From Shewanella litorisediminis (GTDB lineage Bacteria; Pseudomonadota; Gammaproteobacteria; Enterobacterales; Shewanellaceae), in NCBI RefSeq assembly GCF_016834455.1, contig NZ_CP069213.1:558501-622500 (forward strand): a stretch of DNA of 64,000 bases, written 5' to 3'. Shown in pieces: positions 25,971 to 35,150 of the stretch (its first letter is position 1; each line of letters opens with the position of its first letter). A program made the translations under genes and the position numbers. Under the pieces are notes generated by a model. It did not search any database. It was not told where the DNA came from and saw only the letters and a list, made by a program, of their open reading frames with translations.

Positions 25971-26363
25971 CTATCGCATGCCCGGCGAGGGATGTGCTCT
26001 TTCATGCCAGGTGGTAGCACTTTGCTTAAATACATCCCGAACAACATCAGCGCCGAGCCGCTTACGCGCTTGTGTAATGGCACTGCGAGCAACGTAATCG
26101 ACGTCTTGGGGTAAGACTATATCAAGCTTATTGATAAGTGACCGAACGGACTTACCTCGGAATAATGCCATGCCAATCACAGCCCAAATCATGGCATCCA
26201 TAGGTAACTTACGCCGTCTAAAACTGGCAACCCCATGTGACTCAAGGCAAGACTGGATTAAATCAGGCTCAAGCACATCAGCCAGACAAGTGAACTCTGT
26301 GAGTCGGTTGATATGAGTACGATCTAATGCTTCTGAAAGTTGCATAAAAAAATCCGATGACAT
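25971..26363 (-). pseudogene. Truncated IS4-family transposase (N-terminal fragment)
   Basis: 130 codons matching the N-terminal region of IS4-family transposases (LTEFTCLADVLEPDLIQSCL, RRRKLPMDAMIWAVIGMALFR, SAITQARKRLGADVVRDVFKQ). Family members run past 400 residues; similarity stops after TTWHERAHP and the frame closes within ten codons, so the DDE catalytic core is absent. The start-side end of the element probably lies somewhere in 26364-26440. The other end is lost. The fragment marks an old insertion and deletion at the edge of the islet. Confidence 0.75.
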
Positions 26364-26462
26364 GTGGTCATCGGATTTTGATCTTCTCAGTTTAGATCGT
26401 AAAGCGATCTGGCTTAACTGATCGGCATTACGCCGTTGGCGCCCTTTTTGATAGCGTGTTGG

Positions 26463-27596
26463 TCAGCTTTGCAGGATTTGCAGCGGCAGACCCAGCAAGC
26501 CATCACCCATACCGGCGAAATACCAGATGATGCCGACAAAGGCGGCGAGGGTGAGCAGATACCAGACCGTTGAGAAAATTTGACCGTATCTGTCCAGCGG
26601 GAGCAAATGGCTGTGGTGGCGGGCGCGCCACTCAAACAGGATTTCTGCGCTGCCAATCAACAGTAAAAAGCCCAGCAGCGCCAGCCCCAGACTGTAGCTC
26701 AGCCATACCCCAAATGCCGCGCCGAGCACGCAGAGCAAGAGGCCTGTCTTGCTGTTCATGGAAAAACTGATGCTCTTAATCACATGGCCACCATCCAGTG
26801 GCAAAATCGGCAGCAGGTTAAAGAGGTTCAAGAGTGAGTTAAAGGCTGCCAGGCCGGCGAAAAACGGATTTTCGGTTATCCACCAGCCCACGAGGCAGGC
26901 CAATGACATAAAGAGGCCAAAGGTGGGACCCATGATGGAAATGACCACATCCTGCCAGCGGGTGTTGATCTTATCTTCCGACAAGGCCAGACCGCCCATA
27001 AAGGGAATAAGGTAAAAGCCCTTGGTTTTCATACCGAAGTACTTCATCGCCCGCACGTGGCCGTACTCGTGCACTACCAGACAAGCGATAAGTGCCAGTG
27101 CAAACTGGAATGAAAACAGCCAGCTGTAAGCAGCCAGGCTGGCACCCGCCAGCACGGCTTTGATGACCTTGGCGCTTTTAAGCAGCTTAAAGCCCAGCGA
27201 GGCCAAGCCAATCAGACTCAGCTTTTGGGTATTTTGCCGTGGCAGTTCGGGTTCCTGCCGCTCCATGTCTTTTTCGGTGCGGGTCCCTTCAGCCAATACC
27301 TGATCTTCGACAAGGAGGCGGTAGTCCAGCTTAAAGGGTTGCCAAATCAGATCGGTCTCGAGCCGTACCGCGATTTGCTCGGGGTCCTCCTGATTGGACC
27401 GTTGGGATTGAAGATTGAATTCATGCACCCGCAGACCTTCGTTCTCTACGCCGGCCACCTTTTGCGACACCAACTGGTTATCCCAATAGAGTTCCTGCCA
27501 GCCGGCAAGTGAGCCTTCCAACCTCAAGGTTTTTCCAAGACACTGAACTCTGAGCAATTCCAAAATGCACCTCATTTCCCTGCGGTAAACACGCAT
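26463..27596 (-). CDS. Site-2-protease-like M50 family membrane metallopeptidase
   Basis: 377-aa integral membrane protein of the M50/SpoIVFB-like type. The zinc motif HEYGH is at 176-180 and the third-ligand motif LPLDGGH at 265-271, both within hydrophobic helices, as needed for intramembrane cleavage. The first 125 residues are a soluble domain of unknown role (LELLRVQCLGKTLRLEGSLAGW). Substrate unknown. Start uncertain: ATG 27596 or ATG 27575 (MRCILELL). The stop lies next to the IS remnant. Both catalytic motifs look intact. Confidence 0.82.
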   Translation of the reverse strand: MRVYRREMRCILELLRVQCLGKTLRLEGSLAGWQELYWDNQLVSQKVAGVENEGLRVHEFNLQSQRSNQEDPEQIAVRLETDLIWQPFKLDYRLLVEDQVLAEGTRTEKDMERQEPELPRQNTQKLSLIGLASLGFKLLKSAKVIKAVLAGASLAAYSWLFSFQFALALIACLVVHEYGHVRAMKYFGMKTKGFYLIPFMGGLALSEDKINTRWQDVVISIMGPTFGLFMSLACLVGWWITENPFFAGLAAFNSLLNLFNLLPILPLDGGHVIKSISFSMNSKTGLLLCVLGAAFGVWLSYSLGLALLGFLLLIGSAEILFEWRARHHSHLLPLDRYGQIFSTVWYLLTLAAFVGIIWYFAGMGDGLLGLPLQILQS

Positions 27597-27659
27597 CTGA
27601 CCGGCAATTGGTCGTGCGCAACAATTTGGCGAGCATCATAGCGGGAAATACGGGCTTTT

Positions 27660-28004
27660 TCAGCCCTCCAGTGCATTGAGAAAATCGATGGCATCCATCA
27701 GAGAATGCAGATGCATTTTGCTCAGGCAACAGTGGCCGAGGGTGGCACAGTGGGCGCGAATGAGGCTATTCAAGCCATCGGCGGGGAGGGGGAATGAGGA
27801 GTGCCAATGGGCGTCCTCGCCAAGTTCAAAGCGCTGAAAGCGCGAATCTATCAGACTGTCACCATATTGAAGCAGATGATTGGAATCAGCGCAGAACTTA
27901 TGCCAGTCGGCGAGGGATTGCAGCGGTATGAGCTCGTCACAGCCCTGGTGTTTGAGCAGGGCTGGCCAAACCAAATGAATATGGGGCGATTGGCGGTCGG
28001 TCAT
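27660..28004 (-). CDS. Conserved hypothetical protein, possibly DUF4144
   Basis: 114-aa soluble protein with no signal peptide. The opening IHLVWPALLKHQGCDELIPL resembles DUF4144, a small Shewanella-type family, but I hold that loosely. It follows fapA on the same strand with three bases between, so the two are co-transcribed. Histidines and cysteines cluster near the C-terminus (RAHCATLGHCCLSKMHLH) and could bind metal. No function can be assigned. Confidence 0.6.
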   Translation of the reverse strand: MTDRQSPHIHLVWPALLKHQGCDELIPLQSLADWHKFCADSNHLLQYGDSLIDSRFQRFELGEDAHWHSSFPLPADGLNSLIRAHCATLGHCCLSKMHLHSLMDAIDFLNALEG

Positions 28005-28007
28005 TTC

Positions 28008-29678
28008 TCAGGGCTTGGCACTGTAATCAAAATTCACTTCCTGCCCCTGATTGGTCACTATGCAGGTGCCATGTTCCCTTTGGGTGCGGTTAAATGCCTG
28101 ACCTATGTGAAGCTCGACGTTGGCAAAAATGTGTTTAAGCACTTCTACCCGATAATTGGCATAGTAATTATCAACTTCCTGTTTGACGGCTTCGAAGCGC
28201 TGCTCTTCTTGGGTGCGCTCTTCTGACATGCGCTTCTTCTGCTCCATCATCATCCGAACCTGCTCCAGCATCACGGGATCGTCCTGCCATTCTTCCTTGG
28301 GGGGCAGTTTGCGAATGCGGGCGTCGATGTCCAGGCAGGCAACGACCATGGACTTGACGCTCTCATCCAGAGACTTGAGTTCGCTTTTCAAGTCGCTTAA
28401 ATCCATGGCGCAGAAAATTTCGGTCTTGGTGCCGGCGGTCGCGCCTATAACGACGGCCCGCACCCCTTTGGCAGCATGGGCCTGACCGCCCACCAAATCG
28501 CCCCGGCGGCCATTGTTATCACTGACCAGCAGCTTACTCAGGGTTCTGGTGTTGCTGTGCAGCAACTGCTTGGTCACCTGAATATCGCCTTCGGCGACGA
28601 GCTCTGAATATTGCACAAACTGCGCGGCAATCTGGCCCTTGGCCTTGAGCACCGTGGAGTGTTTGTTATCTGCCAGTTGTCGGCCAATGACGCCTTTACT
28701 GACGATGATGTCGCCATCGGCCTCCAGGTGCGCCGAGTCGACAAAGCCCATCACGGTAATGTCACCACTGGCTTTAACCTGCATACCTTCGTGCACATCG
28801 CCCGTGATGAGCACTGAGCCCTTGAAGTTGACGTGGCCGTACTTCACATCCACTTCTTTGATTTGCAACATGTCATCCACTTGCATACCGGTGCGGGTTT
28901 CAACTGGCTGACCTGCCACTGTGGCAATTAATTTATGGGGGTCTTTGGGAGACAGGGCCGTGCCCTCGCCGGGGACCAATGGCAGATCTTTTCCGGGGAT
29001 TGGTGGCAGTGGGGTTCCTTTTACGGTAAAGCCAGGTGTACCGTCGGTAGCGGGAATTTTTACCATCAAGACATCGTTGGGTTTTACCGTAATAACCGAG
29101 CCCAGATTTCGCATGTCCACGGTGCCGTCTTCCCGCTCCTGGGGTTGCAGCAAACGCTCCCGCGCGAGGGGAACTTTACGGTCAAGGATGGCATTTTCAC
29201 CGTTGAGTGCAGGCTTGCCAATGGCAATGACCTGTTTGCAACTGGCGCCGGGTGCCAAGGCGGGGACCTGTTTGAGCAGCTGCTCAATACGCACCTTGCT
29301 AAGCCCCATGGATACACCTTCGGCTTTCAGTGCTACCAGCACATCCTGCAGGGTAATCTGTTTACCCCCGTAGGCGGCGACGATTTCCATCTCAGCCTGC
29401 ATCTGATCAGGGCTGACCTCGATGACGACTTTGCCGTTGCGACGCTCGGCAATGGCAAAAAACTGCTCAAACTTGCCATCATCCTGACCACAGAGCTTGT
29501 TGATGTTGATGACGGCTTTTTGGATAACGGGTTCAAGTGGGTAAAGGTCGGCAAAACCCGGCAGAGCCAGCAGGTCCCTCAAATCACTTTCGCTGACAGG
29601 CCCATGTTTTGCGGGGATCAGCCTGAGTTCCGCTTTAGTACCATCTTCGCTCAGTTCGAGCAGTTCTGGAGCCAACAT
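28008..29678 (-). CDS. FapA family protein (DUF342)
   Basis: 556-aa cytoplasmic protein of the DUF342/FapA family. The N-terminal third precedes the DUF342 beta-helix region with short repeated strands (GSVLITGDVHEGMQVKASGD, HLEADGDIIVSKGVIG, LVAEGDIQVTK), and a C-terminal helical coiled coil follows (about 420-510, rich in Glu and Lys). FapA-type proteins in Vibrio help localise polar flagellar regulators; whether this copy does is unknown, as no flagellar genes are near. It forms a pair with the DUF4144-like gene. Confidence 0.8.
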   Translation of the reverse strand: MLAPELLELSEDGTKAELRLIPAKHGPVSESDLRDLLALPGFADLYPLEPVIQKAVININKLCGQDDGKFEQFFAIAERRNGKVVIEVSPDQMQAEMEIVAAYGGKQITLQDVLVALKAEGVSMGLSKVRIEQLLKQVPALAPGASCKQVIAIGKPALNGENAILDRKVPLARERLLQPQEREDGTVDMRNLGSVITVKPNDVLMVKIPATDGTPGFTVKGTPLPPIPGKDLPLVPGEGTALSPKDPHKLIATVAGQPVETRTGMQVDDMLQIKEVDVKYGHVNFKGSVLITGDVHEGMQVKASGDITVMGFVDSAHLEADGDIIVSKGVIGRQLADNKHSTVLKAKGQIAAQFVQYSELVAEGDIQVTKQLLHSNTRTLSKLLVSDNNGRRGDLVGGQAHAAKGVRAVVIGATAGTKTEIFCAMDLSDLKSELKSLDESVKSMVVACLDIDARIRKLPPKEEWQDDPVMLEQVRMMMEQKKRMSEERTQEEQRFEAVKQEVDNYYANYRVEVLKHIFANVELHIGQAFNRTQREHGTCIVTNQGQEVNFDYSAKP

Positions 29679-29888
29679 ATTTATTACCCGTTTATCTGTT
29701 GTTATTTTTCTTCGAGCCGCCGGATGACGACCATAAACCGCAAGTACGGCATAGGCTTAGTCAGGGATATAGCTTTCGGAGTATAACAAGATAAACTTTC
29801 ACCAAAAAAGACTTCAGCGGCTAATTTGTGCACTGATTTTCAGTTTAGTGTTTTTTTGAGTGGCTGGCGAACAACGAACGTGGCTGCC

Positions 29889-29909
29889 GACGCCCCATAT
29901 CAGGGCGTC
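29889..29909 (-). terminator. Hairpin after rsmC
   Basis: A 7-bp stem GACGCCC / GGGCGTC with a seven-base loop lies 14 bases past the rsmC stop. It lacks a T run, so the call is weak. Confidence 0.35.
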
Positions 29910-29922
29910 AAAGACAGTGTTT

Positions 29923-30948
29923 TCAATGCTTTTTATTGGTATAGACCTTGTATTTGTTGTTTTCTGCCAGTGTATTGACCTCGCCAAATACCCTGGCAAT
30001 GGTGTCTGAATAGGGGAGGTGCCGATTGGCTACGATTTGCCAGTGGCCGCCCTTCACCAATTGCTGGTAGCTGTCGACCACAAAACGGGTGGCGATATCA
30101 GTGGTGCTGCTTAGACCATCGTGAAAGGGCGGGTTGGATACGATGGCATCAAACAGGCCTTGTGTTTGCGACAAGCCATCGGAGGCATAGACTTTCGCCT
30201 TCATGCCATTGGCCTTGAGTGACAGCTCACAGGACAGGAGTGCCATGGCGTTGATATCAACACACTCCAGCTGAAGTTCAGGATTTTTCTGCATCAGAGC
30301 CATGGCTATCACCCCGGCGCCACAGCCAAAGTCGAGTACCCGGCCTTCAAGCTGGGGCAGATTCTCCAGCAGCAAGGCTGTGCCCTGGTCGAGCTGCTTG
30401 TCTGAAAAGACCCCCACCATGTTGCAGATTTGAATATCGCCCCCGGGCAGCGACAGCTGATACCGGCTCACCCAATCTTCGGGGTTGGGCTTGTTGGTTT
30501 CCTGCAGCAGGGTTGCGCTGTACAGCAAACAATGTCGGGCATTATCGATTTTGCTGGTTCCAGAAAAGGCATTGCCCAGCAGTTTGTCCACCGACTTGAT
30601 GCCCCCTTTGTTTTCACCGGTGATAAGCAGAGTGCCGCCCTCGCGCAAGTGCCAGGCTGCCATGGCGAATAAATAGGGTGCCAGCGCCTTGGCTTTGGGG
30701 AAATACACCACCACCACATCGAACTTTTCATCCTTGCTCCACTGGTAGCCAAACTCACAGCGAAACCCGCTTTGATTCGAGGGTTGAGCCTGAAAATGAT
30801 TAAAGTCGAGTGCCAGTGCCGCGACCTTGGCACAGCTTTGGGTCAAGCTTTGCCCCAGCCCGTCTGCTTCGATATTGAGTAGCATAACGCTTTGATTTTC
30901 TACTTGTTCGAGGTTTCTGACCAGTAGCGCGGAAGGGTTGGTAAGCAA
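29923..30948 (-). CDS. rsmC: 16S rRNA (guanine1207-N2)-methyltransferase RsmC
   Basis: SAM-dependent methyltransferase (341 aa) that makes m2G1207 in the 30S subunit. The protein has the duplicated RsmC architecture: a degenerate N-terminal methyltransferase-like half, then the catalytic half with motif I VLDFGCGAGVIAMAL (about residues 205-219) and the catalytic NPPFHDG motif near 272. It is cytoplasmic and divergent from the binding-like/barrel/c-di-GMP operon. Length is as expected for the family. Confidence 0.94.
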   Translation of the reverse strand: MLTNPSALLVRNLEQVENQSVMLLNIEADGLGQSLTQSCAKVAALALDFNHFQAQPSNQSGFRCEFGYQWSKDEKFDVVVVYFPKAKALAPYLFAMAAWHLREGGTLLITGENKGGIKSVDKLLGNAFSGTSKIDNARHCLLYSATLLQETNKPNPEDWVSRYQLSLPGGDIQICNMVGVFSDKQLDQGTALLLENLPQLEGRVLDFGCGAGVIAMALMQKNPELQLECVDINAMALLSCELSLKANGMKAKVYASDGLSQTQGLFDAIVSNPPFHDGLSSTTDIATRFVVDSYQQLVKGGHWQIVANRHLPYSDTIARVFGEVNTLAENNKYKVYTNKKH

Positions 30949-31128
30949 TGTGATGTTCTGCGTCGTGAAATTTGAGCCGATTATAGCCCATAGGCCTGTG
31001 ACTCTTCAGCCAATTTTGACAGGCAAACGGCGGATTCGTCACCTACGCTATAAAAGAAGGCAACAGACTGCTTCGGGCCAAATTATTGGGTGGCAGCCGG
31101 GCGTTGGAGACCAAAAAAGGGAGTGTCA

Positions 31129-31533
31129 ATGTACCGTTTAACGACATGGATGTGGTTATTGGTGCTTAGTTTTGGAGCAAATGCCGAAATCATCGCCCAT
31201 GACAAGACCCAGGCCTCCGGCCTGACGGTGTCACAGCTGAGACTGATTTTTTCACGGCAACGATTGTTTTGGTCAGATGGAAGCCCCATCCGGGTATTTA
31301 TTTTGCCGCCGGATTCGGAGCAGCACAGGCAATTTTGCACAGAGTCGTTGGAAGTGCTTCCCTATGTGCTGCAGCGTCAATGGGACCGCTTGGTGTATTC
31401 GGGCACCGCAGACCGCCCCGAAATCGTGGCCAATCCTGACCAGATGCGGCGTAGAGTAAAGGAAACCCCAGGCGCTATTGGCTACGTGCCGGATGACACA
31501 ACTGCAAAGGACACTGCCCATGAAAGTCACTGA
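31129..31533 (+). CDS. Small periplasmic phosphate-binding-like protein (module A)
   Basis: 134-aa secreted protein from ATG 31129 (AAGGGAG upstream). The signal peptide is MYRLTTWMWLLVLSFGANA; the mature part resembles a minimal PstS/phosphate-type binding domain: LTVSQLRLIFSRQRLFWSDG, IRVFILPPDS, QRQWDRLVYSG, ETPGAIGYVPDD. It is far shorter than transport-type PstS. Its 3' end overlaps the next gene by 14 bases, so expression is coupled to a barrel and a GGDEF-EAL protein. A similar protein (48354-48782) sits in a second operon of the same make-up. Likely a ligand sensor rather than a transporter; the ligand is not known. Confidence 0.72.
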   Translation: MYRLTTWMWLLVLSFGANAEIIAHDKTQASGLTVSQLRLIFSRQRLFWSDGSPIRVFILPPDSEQHRQFCTESLEVLPYVLQRQWDRLVYSGTADRPEIVANPDQMRRRVKETPGAIGYVPDDTTAKDTAHESH

Positions 31534-32671
31534 ATGTCTTCTGCTTTCTTTTCTCTGTGGCGGTGTGGCCTGTGCCGGTGAATGGCAATTTAACGGCTAC
31601 CTCAGTCAGGGGCTGGTAGGCGTAAATGGCAGTGACTTTTTTACCGATGGCGATGATGTGAGCTTTGCGCTTTCGGAAGCATCGCTGATGACATCCTGGC
31701 GGCCCTCAGAGAGTATTCGCCTGGCGGGTGCCCTGGTTTACCGCCAGCGGGGTAACCTCAGTGATGAACATTTCCACCTGGATTACTTGTTCGCCGAGTA
31801 TCTTTATCCCCTCGACAATGGTTTTACCGGTGTTCGCCTTGGCCGGGTGAAAAATGAAATAGGGTTTTATTCCAGCACCCGTGACGTCCCCTTTACCCGT
31901 CCTGCCATTCTCTTGCCCCAATCCATTTACGCCGACTACTACCGCGATGCCCAATCACATGTCGACGGGGGCGAACTGCTCGGCAGCCACAGGTTGAACG
32001 GTGGCATCCTTGAGTGGAACCTCAGCGGCGGCGTGCTCCATGTCACCGATGATTTGAGCCGTAATATTCTCGGTACCCTGGATTATGGTCATTTTCAGTC
32101 TGACTACTTCTATGCGCTGGACCTTGATTACAGCACCGATAGCTGGCGGCTGGGGGGGAATCTGTATCAAACCCGGCTGAATGTAGAGACAGACCTTGCC
32201 AACATGCATGGTGACGTCAAGCAGCTGGCCTTTGTGCTGTCTGCCCAGTATCGCTGGTCTGACTGGGAGTTCACCACCGAGTTTTCTAAAGGCTGGCGCA
32301 CGCTGAGTGACAATATGCTGTTGGGGGAATGGGGGGCTGAGCAGCCTTATCACGGCTACTATCTGGATGCCCGCTATCTGATGGGGGAATCCCTGGAGTG
32401 GTTTGTTCGTTATGACTATTCGGTGGAAAACCTCGACGATCCCCATGGCAATCGCCTCGCATTGCAGGGATTGCCTGAGTATTTCGGTTACAGCAGAGAC
32501 TGGAGTCTTGGGCTCAAATGGCGCTTTGCAGACAGTTGGCAACTGGGGGCGGAATATCACTGGATAGAAGGTGCTTCCTGGGTGCCACCCATTCTTAATA
32601 AAAACCCCGCAACTCAGGACAAAAATTGGTCCATCGTTGCGCTGCAACTCTCGTATCGATTGCAATGGTGA
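31520..32671 (+). CDS. Outer-membrane beta-barrel protein (module A)
   Basis: 383-aa predicted porin-like barrel from ATG 31520 (AAGGA nine bases upstream). The signal peptide ends near GGVACA; the mature chain begins GEWQFNGYLSQGLVGV and alternates amphipathic strands with Asp/Tyr-rich turns, ending in Trp (LSYRLQW), acceptable as a BAM signal. GVRLGRVKNEIGFYSSTRD resembles the channel region of porins associated with small binding-like proteins. Middle gene of a three-gene operon: it starts inside the previous gene and is four bases before the next. Confidence 0.75.
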   Translation: MKVTECLLLSFLCGGVACAGEWQFNGYLSQGLVGVNGSDFFTDGDDVSFALSEASLMTSWRPSESIRLAGALVYRQRGNLSDEHFHLDYLFAEYLYPLDNGFTGVRLGRVKNEIGFYSSTRDVPFTRPAILLPQSIYADYYRDAQSHVDGGELLGSHRLNGGILEWNLSGGVLHVTDDLSRNILGTLDYGHFQSDYFYALDLDYSTDSWRLGGNLYQTRLNVETDLANMHGDVKQLAFVLSAQYRWSDWEFTTEFSKGWRTLSDNMLLGEWGAEQPYHGYYLDARYLMGESLEWFVRYDYSVENLDDPHGNRLALQGLPEYFGYSRDWSLGLKWRFADSWQLGAEYHWIEGASWVPPILNKNPATQDKNWSIVALQLSYRLQW

Positions 32672-32675
32672 GCCT

Positions 32676-35150
32676 ATGAATGAGATAGCACAAAGCCGTT
32701 GGTATCTGAGCCTGAGATGGAAGTTACTGGGGGCCGTGTTTGCGCTGATGAGCATTCTGACTCTGGTTTTGGGTACCTTTGCCTATCAGGAGCTTGGACA
32801 GCAGCAGGCCTTTTTACTGGAGTCTCAGCAGCACGCGTTGCAGCAGCACTTGCGCCATGCCGTAAATCAGGCGGTGGAAGATGCCGTGAGCAGCGCGCAT
32901 CAGGTACTCCTTTATGCCGGTCCACGTGTTTACGCCCCGCAAACAAGCCATAAGGATCTCATTGACCAATGGCCAGACATGCAGCTTGCCTGGGGTATGG
33001 ATGCGTTCGGACGCATAGGCTCCAGCAACCACAGTGGCTTTTACCTCGGGCGCTTGCCTGGGGATCGCGAGCACAAGTGGTTTCAGCGCTGGAGCAAAGC
33101 CAGTGTGCCCATCTGGCGTATTGACTGTGTGCAGCGGTGTTTATTGCAAATCCAGGTCCCCGTGCTGCACAACAAAGAGCCTTTCCGTTACTACCTTGAA
33201 TTTGAGCTGACCAACCTGCTCAGCAGTTTCCGGGCCCAGGAGGAATTTGAGCTGGCGGTGCTGGGGCCGCGAGAAAACGTGGCTCAGGAATCCCTTTTTT
33301 GGGGACGGCGCCTGTTCAGTATCAGCAATCGACAGCTCAGCCTGCCTCTATTGGAGGAGGCCAGGAACCAATGGAACTGGCAGGAGATCTCCAATAAGCA
33401 GAGTCTTTACCATATTCTTGGCCACCCTTATGCCATGTGGTTCTACTCTCTGGATGCCACAGAAGACGGCCCGGGGATCATAGTGCTGTGGCAGTTGGAT
33501 GAGTGGCATTTCCTGCTGAAGGAGTTTGAGCAAAACATGCTGGGGTTGTTGCTGATAGCCCTGTTGCTTACCGGCGCTACACTCGGGCTGCTGGCCTGGT
33601 CACCCATTCGCCGTCTTGAGTTATACACCCGCATGCTGCCGCTCCTTGCCGAGCAAAAGTTTGATGAGATCCGAACCAGACTCGGGTCGGGACGGGTGCT
33701 GGTATCCGATGAGGTGGATGTGATGGGCAGGGCCATGATGGCCCTCACTGAACGTCAGCAAATCCTGGAATCCGATGTCGACTCTTACACCCGTGAACTT
33801 GAGCGCCTGGCGATGCTCGATATCCTCACCGGGCTGCCCAATAAGTCGATGTTAATTCACGAGCTCAACAAGGCGATTGCCTGTGTGGGGAGGGTGCACG
33901 ACAAACTGGCGTTGTTGTTTCTGGATCTGGACGCTTTTAAACGTATTAACGATGCACTGGGACACAATGAAGGCGATGAGCTGCTGAAGATAATCGCCTC
34001 GCGGCTCAGTAACAGTGTTCGCAGCATGGATACGGTATTCCGTCAGGGCGGGGATGAGTTTTTGATCCTGCTTCGGGGTATCCGCGACGAACAGGACGTG
34101 AGGCGGGTCATCCACAAGATTTTTGCCTCTTTGCAGCAGCCCGTGGTACTGGGGGATCACAAGTTGATTGTTACCACCAGTATAGGGGTTGCCCTGTGCG
34201 AATCGCCAAGCACCAGTGCCGAGGAGCTGATTAAATATGCTGACCTCGCCATGTATCAGGCCAAGGATGCCGGTCGTTCCAATTTTCGTGTGTTTACCGA
34301 AGACATGCTGCACAAGGCCAATAATCGCCTGATGGTTGAACAGGACATCGGCAGTGCCATCAGCGAGCGGCAGCTGACGCTGTTTTTACAGCCGATAGTC
34401 TCTCTGGAAGGTGGGTGCATTAAGGGGTTTGAGGCACTGATACGTTGGTTTCATCCCAGTCGTGGCCTTATTATGCCCGGTAGTTTCATCCCCCATATCG
34501 AAGAGAGCGATGCCATTATCAAGGTGGGTAACTATGTGCTGTGCGAAGCCGTGGAAATGCTCAAGCGGCTCAGACTTCAGGGGTGGGATGATCTCTATAT
34601 CGCGGTAAACCTGTCGGCACGCCATTATCTTGCACCGGGCTTGAGTGATTATATTCGTAAACTTCTGACTGCTTCGGGTGTTCCGCCAAAGTGCTTGCTG
34701 CTGGAGGTAACAGAAGAGAGTGTGATTGAGCAGGTTGACAAGGCCATGGAGGTGATGCGCGAGCTGAAAATGCTGGGTGTGCGTATTGCCATTGATGATT
34801 TCGGCACCGGCTATTCGTCACTGAGTTACTTGAAGCAGCTGCCCTTCGATGTGCTCAAAATCGACAGGTGTTTTACCGCTGGCGTGCTGGAGAACGGTGC
34901 TGACACTCACATAGTGACGACGGTGATAGACCTGGCACACCATCTGGGCAGAACCGTGGTGGCCGAGGGCATTGAAACCGAGTTGCAGCGAGAATTTTTG
35001 GAAACCGCTGGCTGTGAGCTGGCCCAGGGCTATTTGTTCTCCAAGCCCATCAGCGAAGACAAGGCGATGGAAATCCTGTCCGGCATTGCCGAAGGGGGGG
35101 AGTGGCCCAGGCGCGGTGATGGCGAACTCCTGGGCAAAATGGCGGGTTAG
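32676..35150 (+). CDS. Membrane GGDEF-EAL cyclic-di-GMP protein (module A)
   Basis: 824-aa bifunctional c-di-GMP protein from ATG 32676. The first membrane segment (about 14-34) precedes a periplasmic sensor domain of about 250 residues, including a Cys pair in RIDCVQRCLLQ, and a second segment (about 286-306). The GGDEF domain has an intact RQGGDEF (near 460) and an RSMD inhibitory site five residues before it. The EAL domain keeps GFEALIRW, VNLSARHY, LEVTEES, IDDFGTGYSS, VAEGIE and QGYLFSKP, so both activities may be present. Third gene of the operon; its TAG stop overlaps the convergent phosphatase stop (35147-35150). Confidence 0.9.
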   Translation: MNEIAQSRWYLSLRWKLLGAVFALMSILTLVLGTFAYQELGQQQAFLLESQQHALQQHLRHAVNQAVEDAVSSAHQVLLYAGPRVYAPQTSHKDLIDQWPDMQLAWGMDAFGRIGSSNHSGFYLGRLPGDREHKWFQRWSKASVPIWRIDCVQRCLLQIQVPVLHNKEPFRYYLEFELTNLLSSFRAQEEFELAVLGPRENVAQESLFWGRRLFSISNRQLSLPLLEEARNQWNWQEISNKQSLYHILGHPYAMWFYSLDATEDGPGIIVLWQLDEWHFLLKEFEQNMLGLLLIALLLTGATLGLLAWSPIRRLELYTRMLPLLAEQKFDEIRTRLGSGRVLVSDEVDVMGRAMMALTERQQILESDVDSYTRELERLAMLDILTGLPNKSMLIHELNKAIACVGRVHDKLALLFLDLDAFKRINDALGHNEGDELLKIIASRLSNSVRSMDTVFRQGGDEFLILLRGIRDEQDVRRVIHKIFASLQQPVVLGDHKLIVTTSIGVALCESPSTSAEELIKYADLAMYQAKDAGRSNFRVFTEDMLHKANNRLMVEQDIGSAISERQLTLFLQPIVSLEGGCIKGFEALIRWFHPSRGLIMPGSFIPHIEESDAIIKVGNYVLCEAVEMLKRLRLQGWDDLYIAVNLSARHYLAPGLSDYIRKLLTASGVPPKCLLLEVTEESVIEQVDKAMEVMRELKMLGVRIAIDDFGTGYSSLSYLKQLPFDVLKIDRCFTAGVLENGADTHIVTTVIDLAHHLGRTVVAEGIETELQREFLETAGCELAQGYLFSKPISEDKAMEILSGIAEGGEWPRRGDGELLGKMAG

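Noticed and set aside
26394..26410. Short palindrome AGATCG...CGATCT near the transposase start
   Set aside because: Probably part of the IS end; without the other end of the element it cannot be called an inverted terminal repeat.
26431..26450. CGCCGTTGGCG followed by T run as terminator of the M50 gene
   Set aside because: The T run is on the plus strand while the M50 gene is on the minus strand, so polarity is wrong; it may belong to the IS remnant.
30949..31128. Possible PHO box before the module A operon
   Set aside because: CTGTGAC-type half-sites occur but there is no pair with the 11-base spacing of a PHO box.
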